A stretch of 64,000 nucleotides of DNA from Sphingobacterium endophyticum (GTDB taxonomy: Bacteria > Bacteroidota > Bacteroidia > Sphingobacteriales > Sphingobacteriaceae), in contig NZ_SMMI01000008.1 in the NCBI RefSeq assembly GCF_009733535.1, positions 143,299 through 207,298 of the forward strand, in the 5' to 3' direction. A program made the position numbers and the translations under genes. Shown piece after piece: positions 28,474-38,035 of this stretch. Within the stretch, counting starts at the first letter, position 1; each line of letters starts with the position of its first letter. The notes beneath the pieces were generated by a model. That model was given only the letters and a program-made list of their open reading frames with translations. It did not search any database and was not told the origin of the DNA.

Positions 28474-28879
28474 TTATTCATCCTTCAAACTATCTATGGG
28501 ATTTGATTTTGCTGCTCTTACAGACTGATAACCTACTGTTAACAATGCTGATGCTATAGTCAACAAACTTCCCCAAAAAAATGGTCTCCATGAAATGTCT
28601 ATGCGATAGACAAAATCCTTCAGCCATTCATGAGAGGCCCACCAAGCAAGTGGAGAGGCTATTAGGACAGCTATAATGACCATCTTAACAAAATCTTTTG
28701 TAAGCATGGCCGCTATACCAGAAATGGAAGCCCCTTCTCAAAGCTAAGTTCATAGCTCACGTATTTATAGATAACCCAACATGAACTGATACCTATGGTC
28801 AATCCCAGAACATTAAGAAAAGTAAAGAGTGGATTTCTTTTTAGATGTCTTAAACTGTTTTTGAGCAAAAACCTGAACA
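28474..28879 (-). pseudogene. FtsX-like ABC permease with its central part deleted
   Basis: The start (28879, MFRFLLKNSLRHLKRNPL...LGLTIGISSCW) is the N-terminus of a Bacteroidota MacB/FtsX-type permease. After about 55 residues (ELSFEKGLPF) the frame breaks, and the C-terminus follows directly (SGIAAMLTKDFVKMVIIA...ANPIDSLK-type ending, stop at 28474). Full family members are about 790 residues, so some 650-700 are missing and the junction near 28715 is out of frame. It is a non-functional remnant next to the RprXY-like system. Confidence 0.82.
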
Positions 28880-29159
28880 TAGAATATTGGTGAATAAGTT
28901 AATAATTACAGTACTATTTTCAATTAGTCCAATTCACCTGCCAATTTAATAACTATATTGATAAACAGAACTTTAACTTATCCACTCTTTGGATTCTGTT
29001 CAATTTCGAACATAAAATGTTCATTATTGTACATCACTAATCTCGAATAGAACCAATCCAAAAATTCCAAAACCTTGAAATCAATTCAATTAAGAAATCT
29101 AGAATAGAAAGGTGATTTATTATACGCCAAACTCTATATAACTATTCTTTTTTTTGAGA
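28880..29159. other. Intergenic stretch, nothing recognised
   Basis: The 280 AT-rich bases between the permease remnant and the response regulator stop show no open frame or clear hairpin. Confidence 0.4.
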
Positions 29160-29843
29160 TCATAAATCAACTTTAAAGCCGATACCTCTTAAAGACTGAA
29201 TACTTAAATTTTTATCTTGCTGCAAATACTTCCTCAGTCGAGAAATAAATACATCCATGCTTCGACCTGCAAAGAAATCATTGCTTTGCCATACTTCCAT
29301 TAAAACATCTTCTCTTGCAATCAGTTGGTGTTTGTGCTGAATAAGATAAGAAAGTAATTTAGATTCCCTTTCAGTTAGTTGCACCGAACCACTTTGAGGA
29401 TGTAATAGTAGCATTTTCTCTTGATCAAATGTATATGTCCCTAATGGTATGACCTGTTGTAAAGCTGGTTGAGTTTTTGTTCTTTTTATAATATTGTGAA
29501 GACGTAATGTCAGCTCTTCAGGATCGCATGGTTTGGTCATATAATCATCGGCTCCGATCTTTAGGCCTGTCAATTTATCAATTTTTTGGTCTTTGGCAGT
29601 TAGAAATAGGATAGGCAGTTTAGGACGTATAGAAATTAATAATTCGGCAAGCTTAAACCCATTCATATGAGGCAACATTACATCCAAAATAGCAATATCA
29701 TATAAAGAAAGGGAATCAAGCCTATCTAACATTTTACGAGGATCATCTATCCATTCCACTTGCATATTGGAATATTCCAGGTATTGCTGCAACATTGCTC
29801 CGAAGTCGTTATCATCCTCAACTAATAAGACTTTATTTTCCAT
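29160..29843 (-). CDS. OmpR-family response regulator (RprY-like)
   Basis: This encodes 227 residues from the MENKVLLVEDD start at 29843, which lies inside the end of the kinase gene (11-bp overlap); an ATG four codons upstream is possible. The receiver domain has acidic residues E9-D11, the phospho-acceptor D54 (AILDVMLPHMNG), LTAKD and MTKP (Lys). The C-terminal winged helix (about 130-227) has ERESKLLSYLI and DVFISRLRKYL. It is phosphorylated by the kinase encoded at 29833-31179. Its likely target includes the divergent outer-membrane gene at 31287. Confidence 0.93.
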   Translation of the reverse strand: MENKVLLVEDDNDFGAMLQQYLEYSNMQVEWIDDPRKMLDRLDSLSLYDIAILDVMLPHMNGFKLAELLISIRPKLPILFLTAKDQKIDKLTGLKIGADDYMTKPCDPEELTLRLHNIIKRTKTQPALQQVIPLGTYTFDQEKMLLLHPQSGSVQLTERESKLLSYLIQHKHQLIAREDVLMEVWQSNDFFAGRSMDVFISRLRKYLQQDKNLSIQSLRGIGFKVDL

Positions 29844-31179
29844 ACGGCAAAACAATTAAGAATTCTGACCCTTTGTTTATTTGGCTCTTTACATTGATAT
29901 TTCCATTAAACTGATCTACCACCTTTTTCACAATGTAGAGCCCTAATCCAAGACCCTTAGTATTATGAATATTGTCCTTTTGTACACGATAAAATTTCTC
30001 AAAAATATATGGTATTTCATTTTCATCAATCCCCTGTCCATTATCAAGAACTTTAATATGCAACATATCATCAATTAAATTTACAGAAAGACTTACCTCA
30101 ATCGCCCCATATTTGAAACTGTTTGTTATCAAATTGCTAATGATGGTTTCAAATAAAACCTTATTAACACGAATTGACTCTTTAGGAAAAGATAATAAAT
30201 TGACCTGCCCATTTATATCAGCTGTCTGTAAATCAAATAATAAATGGTTAATATCTCTTAAATCATATTCACTTGTTTCGGTTGTAACAGCAGGATCGGT
30301 AAGTGGCTGCAATAATTTCTCCAACCGAAGTATCTGACGATCTAAAACTGAGAAATTACAATCATTGTGCTTTTTCTGCAAATTAACTGAAGCTAATTTC
30401 ATCGTAGATATAGGTGTTCTCATTTCATGTGAGACATTATCTACCATATCATGAAGAACCAAAACCTGTTTCTTCTGTTTAAGAAGATTTTTATAAGTAA
30501 TATAGAATATATATAGAATGGCAATTAAGATAAGTAGGGAAGCTACCACAAACAACAATAATTCTTTGAATATAATCCAATAAAGATTTGCAATAATAAA
30601 AGTAGTTTTTCTTGAAACCAAAAAGCTATAGCTTATGATTTTTTCATCTTCTTTAACTTGTTCATTTATCTTTTCTTTTTCTGAAGTTGACTTGGAATAG
30701 GACATTTCCCAGGTTCCACTTGTAAGAGAATTTTCCTTCCCCTTATCCCCTGAAGACTCATATATAGTGATATTCTTAGTAAGAAGATCACGGTTTTTAG
30801 TATGAGAATAAATTGAGGTTAATTCTTTTTTCACCGCGACTTGATAGCCAAGGTCCATGAATAAGCTATCTACATATTTCTTTAATTTCCTAGAAACCGT
30901 ATCTGATCGATCATTGTAGAATCTCCGAACACTATCTTCATTGATTTTATTATCATCTAATGCAACAAATAATTCAAGATAGGTTTTGTTCTTCATGTAA
31001 TAAGAATCATCGAATCTATCTACATCATCTTCTAGGTCCTTTAATTTTAAGCGAACAGTTTCAACTATCTCCTTTTGCCTCAATGCATAACTATTGACCA
31101 GAAAATAAACCTGCATACCGACTAATACAGTAAAGAGTAGCAAAAACGACAGAATATATGTAATCGGTCTATTGTTCAT
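29833..31179 (-). CDS. Sensor histidine kinase (RprX-like)
   Basis: This encodes 448 residues from MNNRPITYILSF (31179). A membrane helix lies near 5-25 and a second near 205-230, with a periplasmic sensor domain between. The cytoplasmic part has the HisKA H-box NVSHEMRTP (H251), N-box LITNSFKYG, DNGQGI and GLGLGLYIVKK. It acts with the response regulator that overlaps its end. Its promoter region is shared with the beta-barrel gene at 31287. Confidence 0.93.
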   Translation of the reverse strand: MNNRPITYILSFLLLFTVLVGMQVYFLVNSYALRQKEIVETVRLKLKDLEDDVDRFDDSYYMKNKTYLELFVALDDNKINEDSVRRFYNDRSDTVSRKLKKYVDSLFMDLGYQVAVKKELTSIYSHTKNRDLLTKNITIYESSGDKGKENSLTSGTWEMSYSKSTSEKEKINEQVKEDEKIISYSFLVSRKTTFIIANLYWIIFKELLLFVVASLLILIAILYIFYITYKNLLKQKKQVLVLHDMVDNVSHEMRTPISTMKLASVNLQKKHNDCNFSVLDRQILRLEKLLQPLTDPAVTTETSEYDLRDINHLLFDLQTADINGQVNLLSFPKESIRVNKVLFETIISNLITNSFKYGAIEVSLSVNLIDDMLHIKVLDNGQGIDENEIPYIFEKFYRVQKDNIHNTKGLGLGLYIVKKVVDQFNGNINVKSQINKGSEFLIVLPYGK

Positions 31180-31286
31180 ATCACAAATATAAATTAAGGA
31201 TTTCAACATTAATGCACATTAACCCCTCATTAACCGTTCGTTAACCATCCTTTCAAAACTCAATGATCAATTTTGAAAAAAAAATA

Positions 31287-33662
31287 ATGATGAAATTCGT
31301 TTTAATGCTTCTATTATTTCCCCTGTCACTGTGTGCTCAGGAAATAACCCTAAATGGTCGTGTATTTTCTGAACTACAAAAGCCGGTCAATTCGGCTACT
31401 ATCACTTTTAAAGATTTCCAAACAAAGCAACCCCTAACATCTGCGGTTTCTAACAATGATGGAACCTTTAAAGCAACTTTCAAAGCTCAGGACAGTTTGA
31501 TATTGGAAGTTTCGCATTTAAGCTATGTAACCTATTCTGAAGTCCTTTTCCCCAATTCTATTGACAGCTTGTTGATTCAACTCTATGCCAAAGGTAATCA
31601 GTTAGAAGAGGTCTCTGTAATCGGCAAAAAACCTTTAATAACTCGCAAGATTGATCGATTGGTCTATAATGTCGAAAATAGCAATATTACTTCACTTAAC
31701 AGCTGGGAAATCCTTAAGAAAACTCCATTGGTCAGTGTTCAAGGTTCAACTATAAGTGTAAGGGGCAATTCCAGTATCAAAATATTAATTAATGAAAAAC
31801 CCGTGATGCTAAGTGGTGAAGAGTTAAAAGCACTATTGGAAAGTAACAATGGATCTGATATCGAAAGCATTGAGGTTATTACAAATCCGCCTGCAAAATA
31901 TGAAGCATCCGGATCTTCAGTCATTAATATTAAAATGAAAAAGACCAATTTATTTGGCTATAAAGGTGTTCTCACAGCAAGACACACGCAAAGCGACTAT
32001 GCAAAAGAACTACTTGGGATCAGTAATTTCTTTAGGTCTGAAAAATGGAATATCAAGGCTACCTATAATTTCATCAGTGGAACTTATGCCCGATATGGGA
32101 CCGATTTTATTTATTATCCAAAGGACGAAACGGAATGGAAAACAGAATTAAATCGGGTTGATCATGCAAAGAAACAAAGCAGCTATTCAATTGGAGCAGA
32201 CTACTTAATCGATAGTACATTAACTCTTTCTGTTGGAATCGATGGATATTATGATCCCAAGACATATGGATATTATAATGTACCAACTAGTATTTCAAAC
32301 AATAGTGGAACTGTGATTTCAAGATATCAAACCCTCAATGACCATATCCGAACAAATAAGAATAATAACTTTTATACCCAATTGAGCAAGGTATGGTCAG
32401 AAAACAAAAAGCTAGATTGGACAAACTATGCTTCATTCAGCAACAGTACTCATTGGCAAGATATACAAACCCATCTCAACTTTGTAAATCAGCCTACGGA
32501 TACATCTCATTTTAGTACTGATAATATAAATAAAATCCAGATGTATGCCAGCCAATTGGACCTAACTAATTCATGGAAAGGTGTTGGTTTGGAGTATGGT
32601 GCGAAATACAGCTTTGTTAAGACCCAAAGTGATTTACTGTTTCAAGAAATGGTGAATGGAACAATGCAACATATCCCTGAAAAAAGTAATCTCTTCAATT
32701 ATAAAGAACATAATATAGCGGCTTATTTATCGGGCAGTTATTCTTATAAAAAATGGCAATGGAAGGCAGGATTGCGAGCTGAACAAACGTTATTAAATGG
32801 CACTGTTGAACCAAGCCTGGATTTTAACAAACAAAATTATCTAGAATTTTTTCCTACTTTCTACACACAATATGATTTTGAAAAAGCCGGTCAGATAGGA
32901 TTTTCATATGGAAAGCGGATTCGCAGACCTTCATACACTTGGTTGAACCCTGCAAAGTCATTTTACAACCTTTTCTCCTATTTTCAAGGAGACCCCAGAC
33001 TTCGCGCAACCATTAGCCATAATCTCAACTTGAATTACACCATAAAGAATTGGAATATCGACCTTTTCTATCAATATGAAAAATGGCCAAATATGGAAAT
33101 TTCATTTCAAAATAATGAGACAAATGAGCTGGTATATAGATATACAAATATCCGAAAAAGAGAGTTGGGGGGACTGAGTATAAACAAGAATTTTGTACTC
33201 TACAAAACTTGGCAACTTCAGACAGATCTAACTGGTTATTTTCATGAAAACCAATTCATGGGAATGGATCAACAATTATACTTAAATAATGTATTCTCTT
33301 TTAACAGTCGAATTAATACTAGTCTGGTTATTGACCCGAAATCTAAGTGGAACTTAGAGGTTGGCTATAACTTCTATTCACCTTCTATCCAAGGCCCATT
33401 CACAATCTCCTCTTTTTCCAGCACCTATTTAACTACTTCAAGAAAATTCTTCAAAGAACGGTTAGAGCTCAGTCTTTCCTTTCTTGATATTTTTAAAGAT
33501 GAAGGGACTACAATCAGAACGCGTTATGCGGACCAAAACAATTACTTTTTAGATTATGCTGATGCACAAAGAATTGTAGGAACCCTTAAATATTCCTTCG
33601 GAAATCAAACATTGAAAAATGGGAAGTCTGTAAAACAGGCAGAAGAAAGAGGAAGATTTTAA
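31287..33662 (+). CDS. Outer-membrane beta-barrel protein (OMP_b-brl_3 family), TonB-receptor-like
   Basis: This encodes about 791 residues from MMKFVLMLLL; the ATG at 31263 gives a poorer signal peptide. The signal ends at LCAQ. It is followed by a carboxypeptidase-like domain (LNGRVFSELQKPVNSATI), a plug-like domain (VRGNSSIKILINEKP, IESIEVITNPPAKYEASG) and a long barrel. The IEVITNPPAKY signature is typical of the outer membrane beta-barrel family encoded beside two-component systems. It shares this layout with the protein at 60100-62526. The ligand is unknown. Confidence 0.88.
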   Translation: MMKFVLMLLLFPLSLCAQEITLNGRVFSELQKPVNSATITFKDFQTKQPLTSAVSNNDGTFKATFKAQDSLILEVSHLSYVTYSEVLFPNSIDSLLIQLYAKGNQLEEVSVIGKKPLITRKIDRLVYNVENSNITSLNSWEILKKTPLVSVQGSTISVRGNSSIKILINEKPVMLSGEELKALLESNNGSDIESIEVITNPPAKYEASGSSVINIKMKKTNLFGYKGVLTARHTQSDYAKELLGISNFFRSEKWNIKATYNFISGTYARYGTDFIYYPKDETEWKTELNRVDHAKKQSSYSIGADYLIDSTLTLSVGIDGYYDPKTYGYYNVPTSISNNSGTVISRYQTLNDHIRTNKNNNFYTQLSKVWSENKKLDWTNYASFSNSTHWQDIQTHLNFVNQPTDTSHFSTDNINKIQMYASQLDLTNSWKGVGLEYGAKYSFVKTQSDLLFQEMVNGTMQHIPEKSNLFNYKEHNIAAYLSGSYSYKKWQWKAGLRAEQTLLNGTVEPSLDFNKQNYLEFFPTFYTQYDFEKAGQIGFSYGKRIRRPSYTWLNPAKSFYNLFSYFQGDPRLRATISHNLNLNYTIKNWNIDLFYQYEKWPNMEISFQNNETNELVYRYTNIRKRELGGLSINKNFVLYKTWQLQTDLTGYFHENQFMGMDQQLYLNNVFSFNSRINTSLVIDPKSKWNLEVGYNFYSPSIQGPFTISSFSSTYLTTSRKFFKERLELSLSFLDIFKDEGTTIRTRYADQNNYFLDYADAQRIVGTLKYSFGNQTLKNGKSVKQAEERGRF

Positions 33663-33679
33663 AAAACTACTATATACTA

Positions 33680-33707
33680 AAAATGCTCAGCCTTCGCTGA
33701 GCATTTT
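33680..33707. terminator. Bidirectional terminator at the chromosomal side of the island
   Basis: AAAATGCTCAGC pairs perfectly with GCTGAGCATTTT around a CTTC loop. It ends the beta-barrel gene and, read leftward, sits where the terminator of the tRNA-Glu gene would be. Confidence 0.88.
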
Positions 33708-33710
33708 CCG

Positions 33711-33735
33711 TAGCCCGTAGGGGAATCGAACCCAT
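33711..33735 (-). other. tRNA-Glu 3' fragment, left attachment site of the island
   Basis: Read on the minus strand, this is the T-arm and acceptor end of tRNA-Glu(UUC): GGGTTCGATTCCCC then TACGGGCTA. The sequence then diverges, so no D-arm or anticodon arm follows and no tRNA can form. A 3' tRNA fragment beside foreign genes is the usual scar of tyrosine-integrase insertion. The last ten tRNA bases recur at 57634-57643 next to the integrase. Confidence 0.75.
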
Positions 33736-34061
33736 TAGGCAATAATCTCTTTGTCAGTATTTTACAAATATTATGTATCTCGACTCACCGAATTACTCAC
33801 TGATTTGATATATTTTTTTGCTGCAATTTGCTATTAAATAAATTTAGTAATTTTTGTTAATATTATTTAATTGTAAAATTTATTTTTTTATTAACTTCAG
33901 TGATTCGAATGCTGTCGTTTTGATAAAAACTACTGATAATCAGCTGGTTTTTTCTTTTTCGGATAGAATCCCTAAAGCTGGAGAAAGTCGGGGCTTGTTA
34001 CATTATTTTTTATATTTCCCAGTATGACACGGTTTTAACTTCAACCTTAAACTTATCTTTC
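33736..34061. other. Island left end, non-coding, with integrase-arm-like motif
   Basis: The 326 AT-rich bases hold no credible gene. At 33782-33801 lies a 20-bp motif (GACTCACCGAATTACTCACT) that recurs with one change at 57513-57532 near the other end. Short inverted GTGAGT/ACTCAC elements make it a candidate arm-type integrase site. Confidence 0.55.
33782..33801 (+). repeat. End-associated 20-bp motif, left copy
   Basis: It matches 57513-57532 at 19 of 20 positions, in the same orientation. This copy lies about 47 bp inside the left tRNA fragment. It is probably an integrase or excisionase binding site. Confidence 0.6.
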
Positions 34062-37034
34062 TCAATGAAGGATTTCTTCCAAGCATGCTTTCCAGAGAAT
34101 AAAACCTCTATCCGGATCGCTATAATCATGTAAAATACGGTTGAAGTTCGCAGGGAGATTATTTTCCAAGAATCTTTGTCTACCTTTTTCACGAATAATC
34201 TGCAGATCTTTATCTATCGTCACAATGGCTTCTTTCAGAGTAGTCCTATCTTTTTCTATGTGCCAGATATATGTTGCCTCCTCGGTATCTAGGGTTTCAA
34301 GAATTACGTGGTACTTCTGATCACCCGACAGAAGAAATACAAACGCGAATGGACTGAGAACAAACCTAATCTTCATTATATTACTTTGGTGGTGATCTGC
34401 TAAAAATTGAACTTGCCTAGAGTGTTTGTATTTTCGTAGTTTAAGGATTTCAGATAATAATTCCTCTTCGTTTGCATATACAGTCTCACCATCCTGTAAC
34501 TGGTCCGAAGTCAAAATATTTTGCTTTTGAAAAGGCAGCTTGCTTAATACCCCCTTGTTCAGAAACTGAAATTTTACCCCTTCCACAATTTCTTTATTTA
34601 TCCGTTCAATATCTTCTGATGTGGCAATCTGTGCAACCAGTTTTCCATACTCAAATTCTGCGTTTAACTGAACTTTGATGTTTTTAGTTTTCAGTATCTT
34701 GATAAAGTAAGGTTTTAATACCTCAAACTCAGGCCTAATCTCCAAATTTTCGATATGAAATTCTAAAACTGTATGCATCTCTTGAACCTTGTAAGTAAAG
34801 GCTACATAGCCATAATGGAACGATAGATCCTCAACGGCTATTTTGGCACTCTTTTCTAAAGTAAATAGGTGACCGGTTTGAGGTTGGTAATCCATTGTAG
34901 GTTCGTCAAAAAGCGTTGCCTGTTTGGTTATTTTACGGTAATATATATTTCGTTTGAGAAACATTTTGTCTAGGTAATCGATCTGTACATCCCGATAGTC
35001 GTATATCGTTGGATTGATCTCGGATCGCTGCACCCGACCGATGTATTGAATCAATTTACCATGGAAAGCAAAGGGATAGGCCAAAAGAAGTGTGCTGATA
35101 TGCTGAATATCCGAACCTTCGCCAAAATACTGACCTGTCGTAATAAGTACTTGAAAATTCCCTTCTGACAATGTTTTCCATTTCGCTTTCTTGCTGCTGT
35201 CTGAATCATCTCCGCTGAGCGTTATGGTTTCATAATTTGATTTTAGCAATAGATTAAGCGTCTCGATATGTTCTTTTCTTTCGGTAATTATAACCGCCTT
35301 TTTCCCTTGATTTAGCTCTGCGGATACATCGTCTACTATTAATCTGTTTCTTGCTGTATCATGAATTAGAATTTGGGAAAGTGTTTCGAAACTGTCGCTT
35401 TTAGAATTATAGGGAATATGGAGTTTGGTATTCCGGACGATGATATTTGCCCTTTTGTAATCTTCAATTTCTTCTGGTTGGATTTCCATAATGATATCAC
35501 CGAGATAAGTAAAGATCAATTTATCATCATTATATTTCCGAAAAGGAGTCGCTGTGAGACTGTAGCAATAAACACTGTTCAGTTTTCCGACGGTAGTACG
35601 GTAAGATTCCGCCGGAACATGATGGCATTCGTCGATTAGAATTGTGCCAAATTTGTCCTGAATAATTTCGATATGTTTTGGAAGACTTTGTATCGTTGCA
35701 ACGGTTATTTTACCAGTACCCAATTTTACTTTTCCCTGCCCTATAATTCCGATATCTGCTTTTGGTATCCCCAAGAATGATTCTATACGTTCTACCCATT
35801 GATCTAACAACTGTTTACGGTGCACGACAATAAGTGCAGGTTGTTGTTTGACTGAAATTATCTTCAAGCCAATAACAGTTTTTCCCGTTCCTGGTGGTGC
35901 GACGATTACCCCGAAATCTTTTTTTCGTACTGCGCCTACAGCAGTGGTTTGATGTTTTCGCAACGCGGCATTAAAAGAGAATTGGATTGTCGGGAGTTCA
36001 CGCCTATTGTCGACAAAGTCATGTGCTAAATGTGCTTCTCTACAGAATCGTAGCAATTTCCCAATAAATCCTCTTGGGATGAGGATTTCATTTTCCGTTT
36101 CTTCAATTAATTTAAAAAATCTTGGCGTTTCGAAAGTGCTTCTCCCTGACTTTTTCTTGATAATAAAGGCTGAATTGGCAAAATTAAGTTGCTCCTTCAA
36201 AAAATTGATGAGTACAAAAGGTATAGCGTGACTATTTAGACGGATCGTATTGCTTAGGGTAATCTTAAGTTTTTCGTCAATAGCTGGGATATAGCTATCT
36301 GCACTAGTAGCCCCAGTATCGTTATATAATTCCTCAAGTAAATTTAAACTTACTCTTTTTACTTCTTTTAGATATGCGATTTGATCAGGAAATGGATCCA
36401 TTGTTTTAGGATCGACAAAGGAACTGTTGCCCTTCTGTACAGCCGGCAAATATAAGGGCAGCGCAATTAGGTTTCCTAAACCTTTCCCTGACAGGCGATC
36501 TTGATTTGGAAACAGACGGTCAAAGCTGGAACTCTTATCAAATGGCGAGAATGCACCGCATTGTTCCAAAATATTTATAAATAGCTTACGGCTCTTGCTT
36601 GCTGGATAAGGGCTCTCAAAGAAAATCCAGATGTGTGCGCCATTGCCGGAACGGGACCGTTCAAGATAAGCGGGAACGTTTTTAGCAGTACACGCTTCTA
36701 AAAATTTCAATGCCTGTTCTTTCCAGTCGGATTTATCGAAATCAGCTACTAAAAACCAAGAGGTATTGTCTTGCAATAGCGGATAAATTCCGACCTGTTG
36801 AAGGCCTTTAAGATGTTCAGCAACTTCCATTTCTGACAATGGCAGGTAAGTTTTGTGTGCATAGCTTTGAAAAGTACCACCATTAGCTTTATGTAGTCGA
36901 TAATGGTATGGATCATAGCTATAGGCCGGCATATACCCGCTTTTATTTCCCTTCTCCCAGCGTAAAGCAAATACGTCTTCGCGACCTTTAAAAAGGTTGA
37001 GAAGATAGCTTATGTCGTCGTTAGTGAACTCCAC
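34062..37034 (-). CDS. TOTE-type primase-helicase fusion (AEP-like primase + DEAD/DEAH helicase)
   Basis: This encodes 990 residues. The N-terminal part (about 1-230) resembles the archaeo-eukaryotic primase domain of TOTE conflict systems: metal motif ADFD (D98, D100), GNGAHIWIFFE (H134), then FDRLFPNQDRLSGKGLGNLI. The central part is a superfamily 2 helicase: APPGTGKT Walker A (379-386), DECHH (468-472), SLTATP (492-497), a C-terminal RecA-like lobe with GEGSDI and QYIGRVQR. About 250 C-terminal residues are not recognised. TOTE proteins are inferred to act in conflicts between hosts and mobile elements. It is transcribed divergently from the abiE/hsd operon across a 200-bp region carrying a large palindrome. 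Confidence 0.82.
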   Translation of the reverse strand: MEFTNDDISYLLNLFKGREDVFALRWEKGNKSGYMPAYSYDPYHYRLHKANGGTFQSYAHKTYLPLSEMEVAEHLKGLQQVGIYPLLQDNTSWFLVADFDKSDWKEQALKFLEACTAKNVPAYLERSRSGNGAHIWIFFESPYPASKSRKLFINILEQCGAFSPFDKSSSFDRLFPNQDRLSGKGLGNLIALPLYLPAVQKGNSSFVDPKTMDPFPDQIAYLKEVKRVSLNLLEELYNDTGATSADSYIPAIDEKLKITLSNTIRLNSHAIPFVLINFLKEQLNFANSAFIIKKKSGRSTFETPRFFKLIEETENEILIPRGFIGKLLRFCREAHLAHDFVDNRRELPTIQFSFNAALRKHQTTAVGAVRKKDFGVIVAPPGTGKTVIGLKIISVKQQPALIVVHRKQLLDQWVERIESFLGIPKADIGIIGQGKVKLGTGKITVATIQSLPKHIEIIQDKFGTILIDECHHVPAESYRTTVGKLNSVYCYSLTATPFRKYNDDKLIFTYLGDIIMEIQPEEIEDYKRANIIVRNTKLHIPYNSKSDSFETLSQILIHDTARNRLIVDDVSAELNQGKKAVIITERKEHIETLNLLLKSNYETITLSGDDSDSSKKAKWKTLSEGNFQVLITTGQYFGEGSDIQHISTLLLAYPFAFHGKLIQYIGRVQRSEINPTIYDYRDVQIDYLDKMFLKRNIYYRKITKQATLFDEPTMDYQPQTGHLFTLEKSAKIAVEDLSFHYGYVAFTYKVQEMHTVLEFHIENLEIRPEFEVLKPYFIKILKTKNIKVQLNAEFEYGKLVAQIATSEDIERINKEIVEGVKFQFLNKGVLSKLPFQKQNILTSDQLQDGETVYANEEELLSEILKLRKYKHSRQVQFLADHHQSNIMKIRFVLSPFAFVFLLSGDQKYHVILETLDTEEATYIWHIEKDRTTLKEAIVTIDKDLQIIREKGRQRFLENNLPANFNRILHDYSDPDRGFILWKACLEEILH

Positions 37035-37183
37035 TTGTTTTTATTTTGGTATTAAGATAACGAATTGGAATATACATCTTAAAAATATTAATAAACTGGT
37101 ACGCTTTAGTTTCTTTCAGAGGTCTGTTGAGATTTGTTATTAAACGTTGCTTTTTGAAGAATTGTTACTTATCTTTACCAATC

Positions 37184-37224
37184 GTGGAACGATAAGACCC
37201 AATTTTTAGGTCTTATCGTTCCAC
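37184..37224. promoter_or_regulatory. 16-bp perfect inverted repeat upstream of abiEi-like gene; autoregulatory operator candidate
   Basis: GTGGAACGATAAGACC (37184-37199) and GGTCTTATCGTTCCAC (37209-37224) are perfect inverted arms with a 9-bp AT-rich spacer, ending 10 bp before the start codon at 37235. AbiEi antitoxins are known to repress their own operon by binding inverted repeats. A repeat this close to the start would also form a hairpin in the mRNA leader, next to the AAAAGG ribosome-binding site. Confidence 0.65.
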
Positions 37225-37234
37225 AAAAGGTAAT

Positions 37235-38035
37235 ATGGCAGACAGCGTTTATATATCAGAAAACCTCACTAAACCCCAACTCGAGTTCTTGAAGTTGCTG
37301 GATGACTATGAAATTCAGCTATTCAAATTTACCGAAATCGAACAGTTATTGGGGCAAAAGTTTGACAACTTAAGTGAAATCCTAGAAAATCTGGTAGACA
37401 AGGAACTGCTTGTACGGATTGAGAAGGGCAAATTTTGCAAACAAGGTTTTAGGGATGAATATGTCATAGGGACTTTCATCGCAGACAACAGTGCTGTTGG
37501 GTATTGGTCTGCACTCAATTTACATGGGTTGACGGAACAGTTTTCTAATACTGTCTTTATTCAAACTACACATAAAAAATATGACAAATCAATTCTAGGT
37601 ACTTCTTATAAATTCGTCAAGATTGCGCCCAATAAAAAACTGGGTATCATACACAATGGTTATGGTAATCTTCAGTACCCGATCACTGATATAGAAAAAA
37701 CAATAGTAGATTGCTTTGATTTACCTCAACATTCCGGGGGCTACGCGGAACTGATCAGAGCCGTCGGACAAGCGAAATTGCAATCAAATAAATTAGTCGA
37801 ATATTGCCAGGCTATTAATAATATAGCGGTTACCAAACGAATTGGCTACTTGGTCGAACTTCTCCAAATCATAGGTATGGAACCTTTTATAGATTTTGCC
37901 AAGAAACAGGTAAATAATAGATACAACTTGTTTGATCCCCAGGGATTGGAAGAAGGTGAATTTGTTTCGGAATGGCGATTAAGGTTAAATATCAGCCGGG
38001 AAGAATTGTTAGACATATCCAATAAACAATACTAA
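37235..38035 (+). CDS. abiEi: AbiEi-like antitoxin/transcriptional repressor
   Basis: This encodes 266 residues. The N-terminal 70 residues form a predicted winged helix (FKFTEIEQLLGQKF...LVDKELLVRIEKGKF). The rest matches the AbiEi antitoxin C-terminal domain: SAVGYWSALNLHGL, KFVKIAPNKKLGI, YPITDIEKTIVDCFDLPQHSGG. AbiEi represses the type IV abiE toxin-antitoxin operon and counters the AbiEii toxin. The stop at 38033-38035 is followed directly by the ATG of the next gene, so the pair is translationally coupled. It is the first gene of a seven-gene operon that continues into hsdR. Confidence 0.85.
   Translation: MADSVYISENLTKPQLEFLKLLDDYEIQLFKFTEIEQLLGQKFDNLSEILENLVDKELLVRIEKGKFCKQGFRDEYVIGTFIADNSAVGYWSALNLHGLTEQFSNTVFIQTTHKKYDKSILGTSYKFVKIAPNKKLGIIHNGYGNLQYPITDIEKTIVDCFDLPQHSGGYAELIRAVGQAKLQSNKLVEYCQAINNIAVTKRIGYLVELLQIIGMEPFIDFAKKQVNNRYNLFDPQGLEEGEFVSEWRLRLNISREELLDISNKQY

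Noticed and set aside
33711..33735. A tRNA gene at the left edge of the island
   Set aside because: Only the T-arm and acceptor end are present; no D-arm or anticodon arm follows, so it is an attachment-site scar.
37184..37224. The palindrome before abiEi as a terminator
   Set aside because: No T run follows, it sits 10 bp before a start codon, and no gene ends there; an operator fits better.
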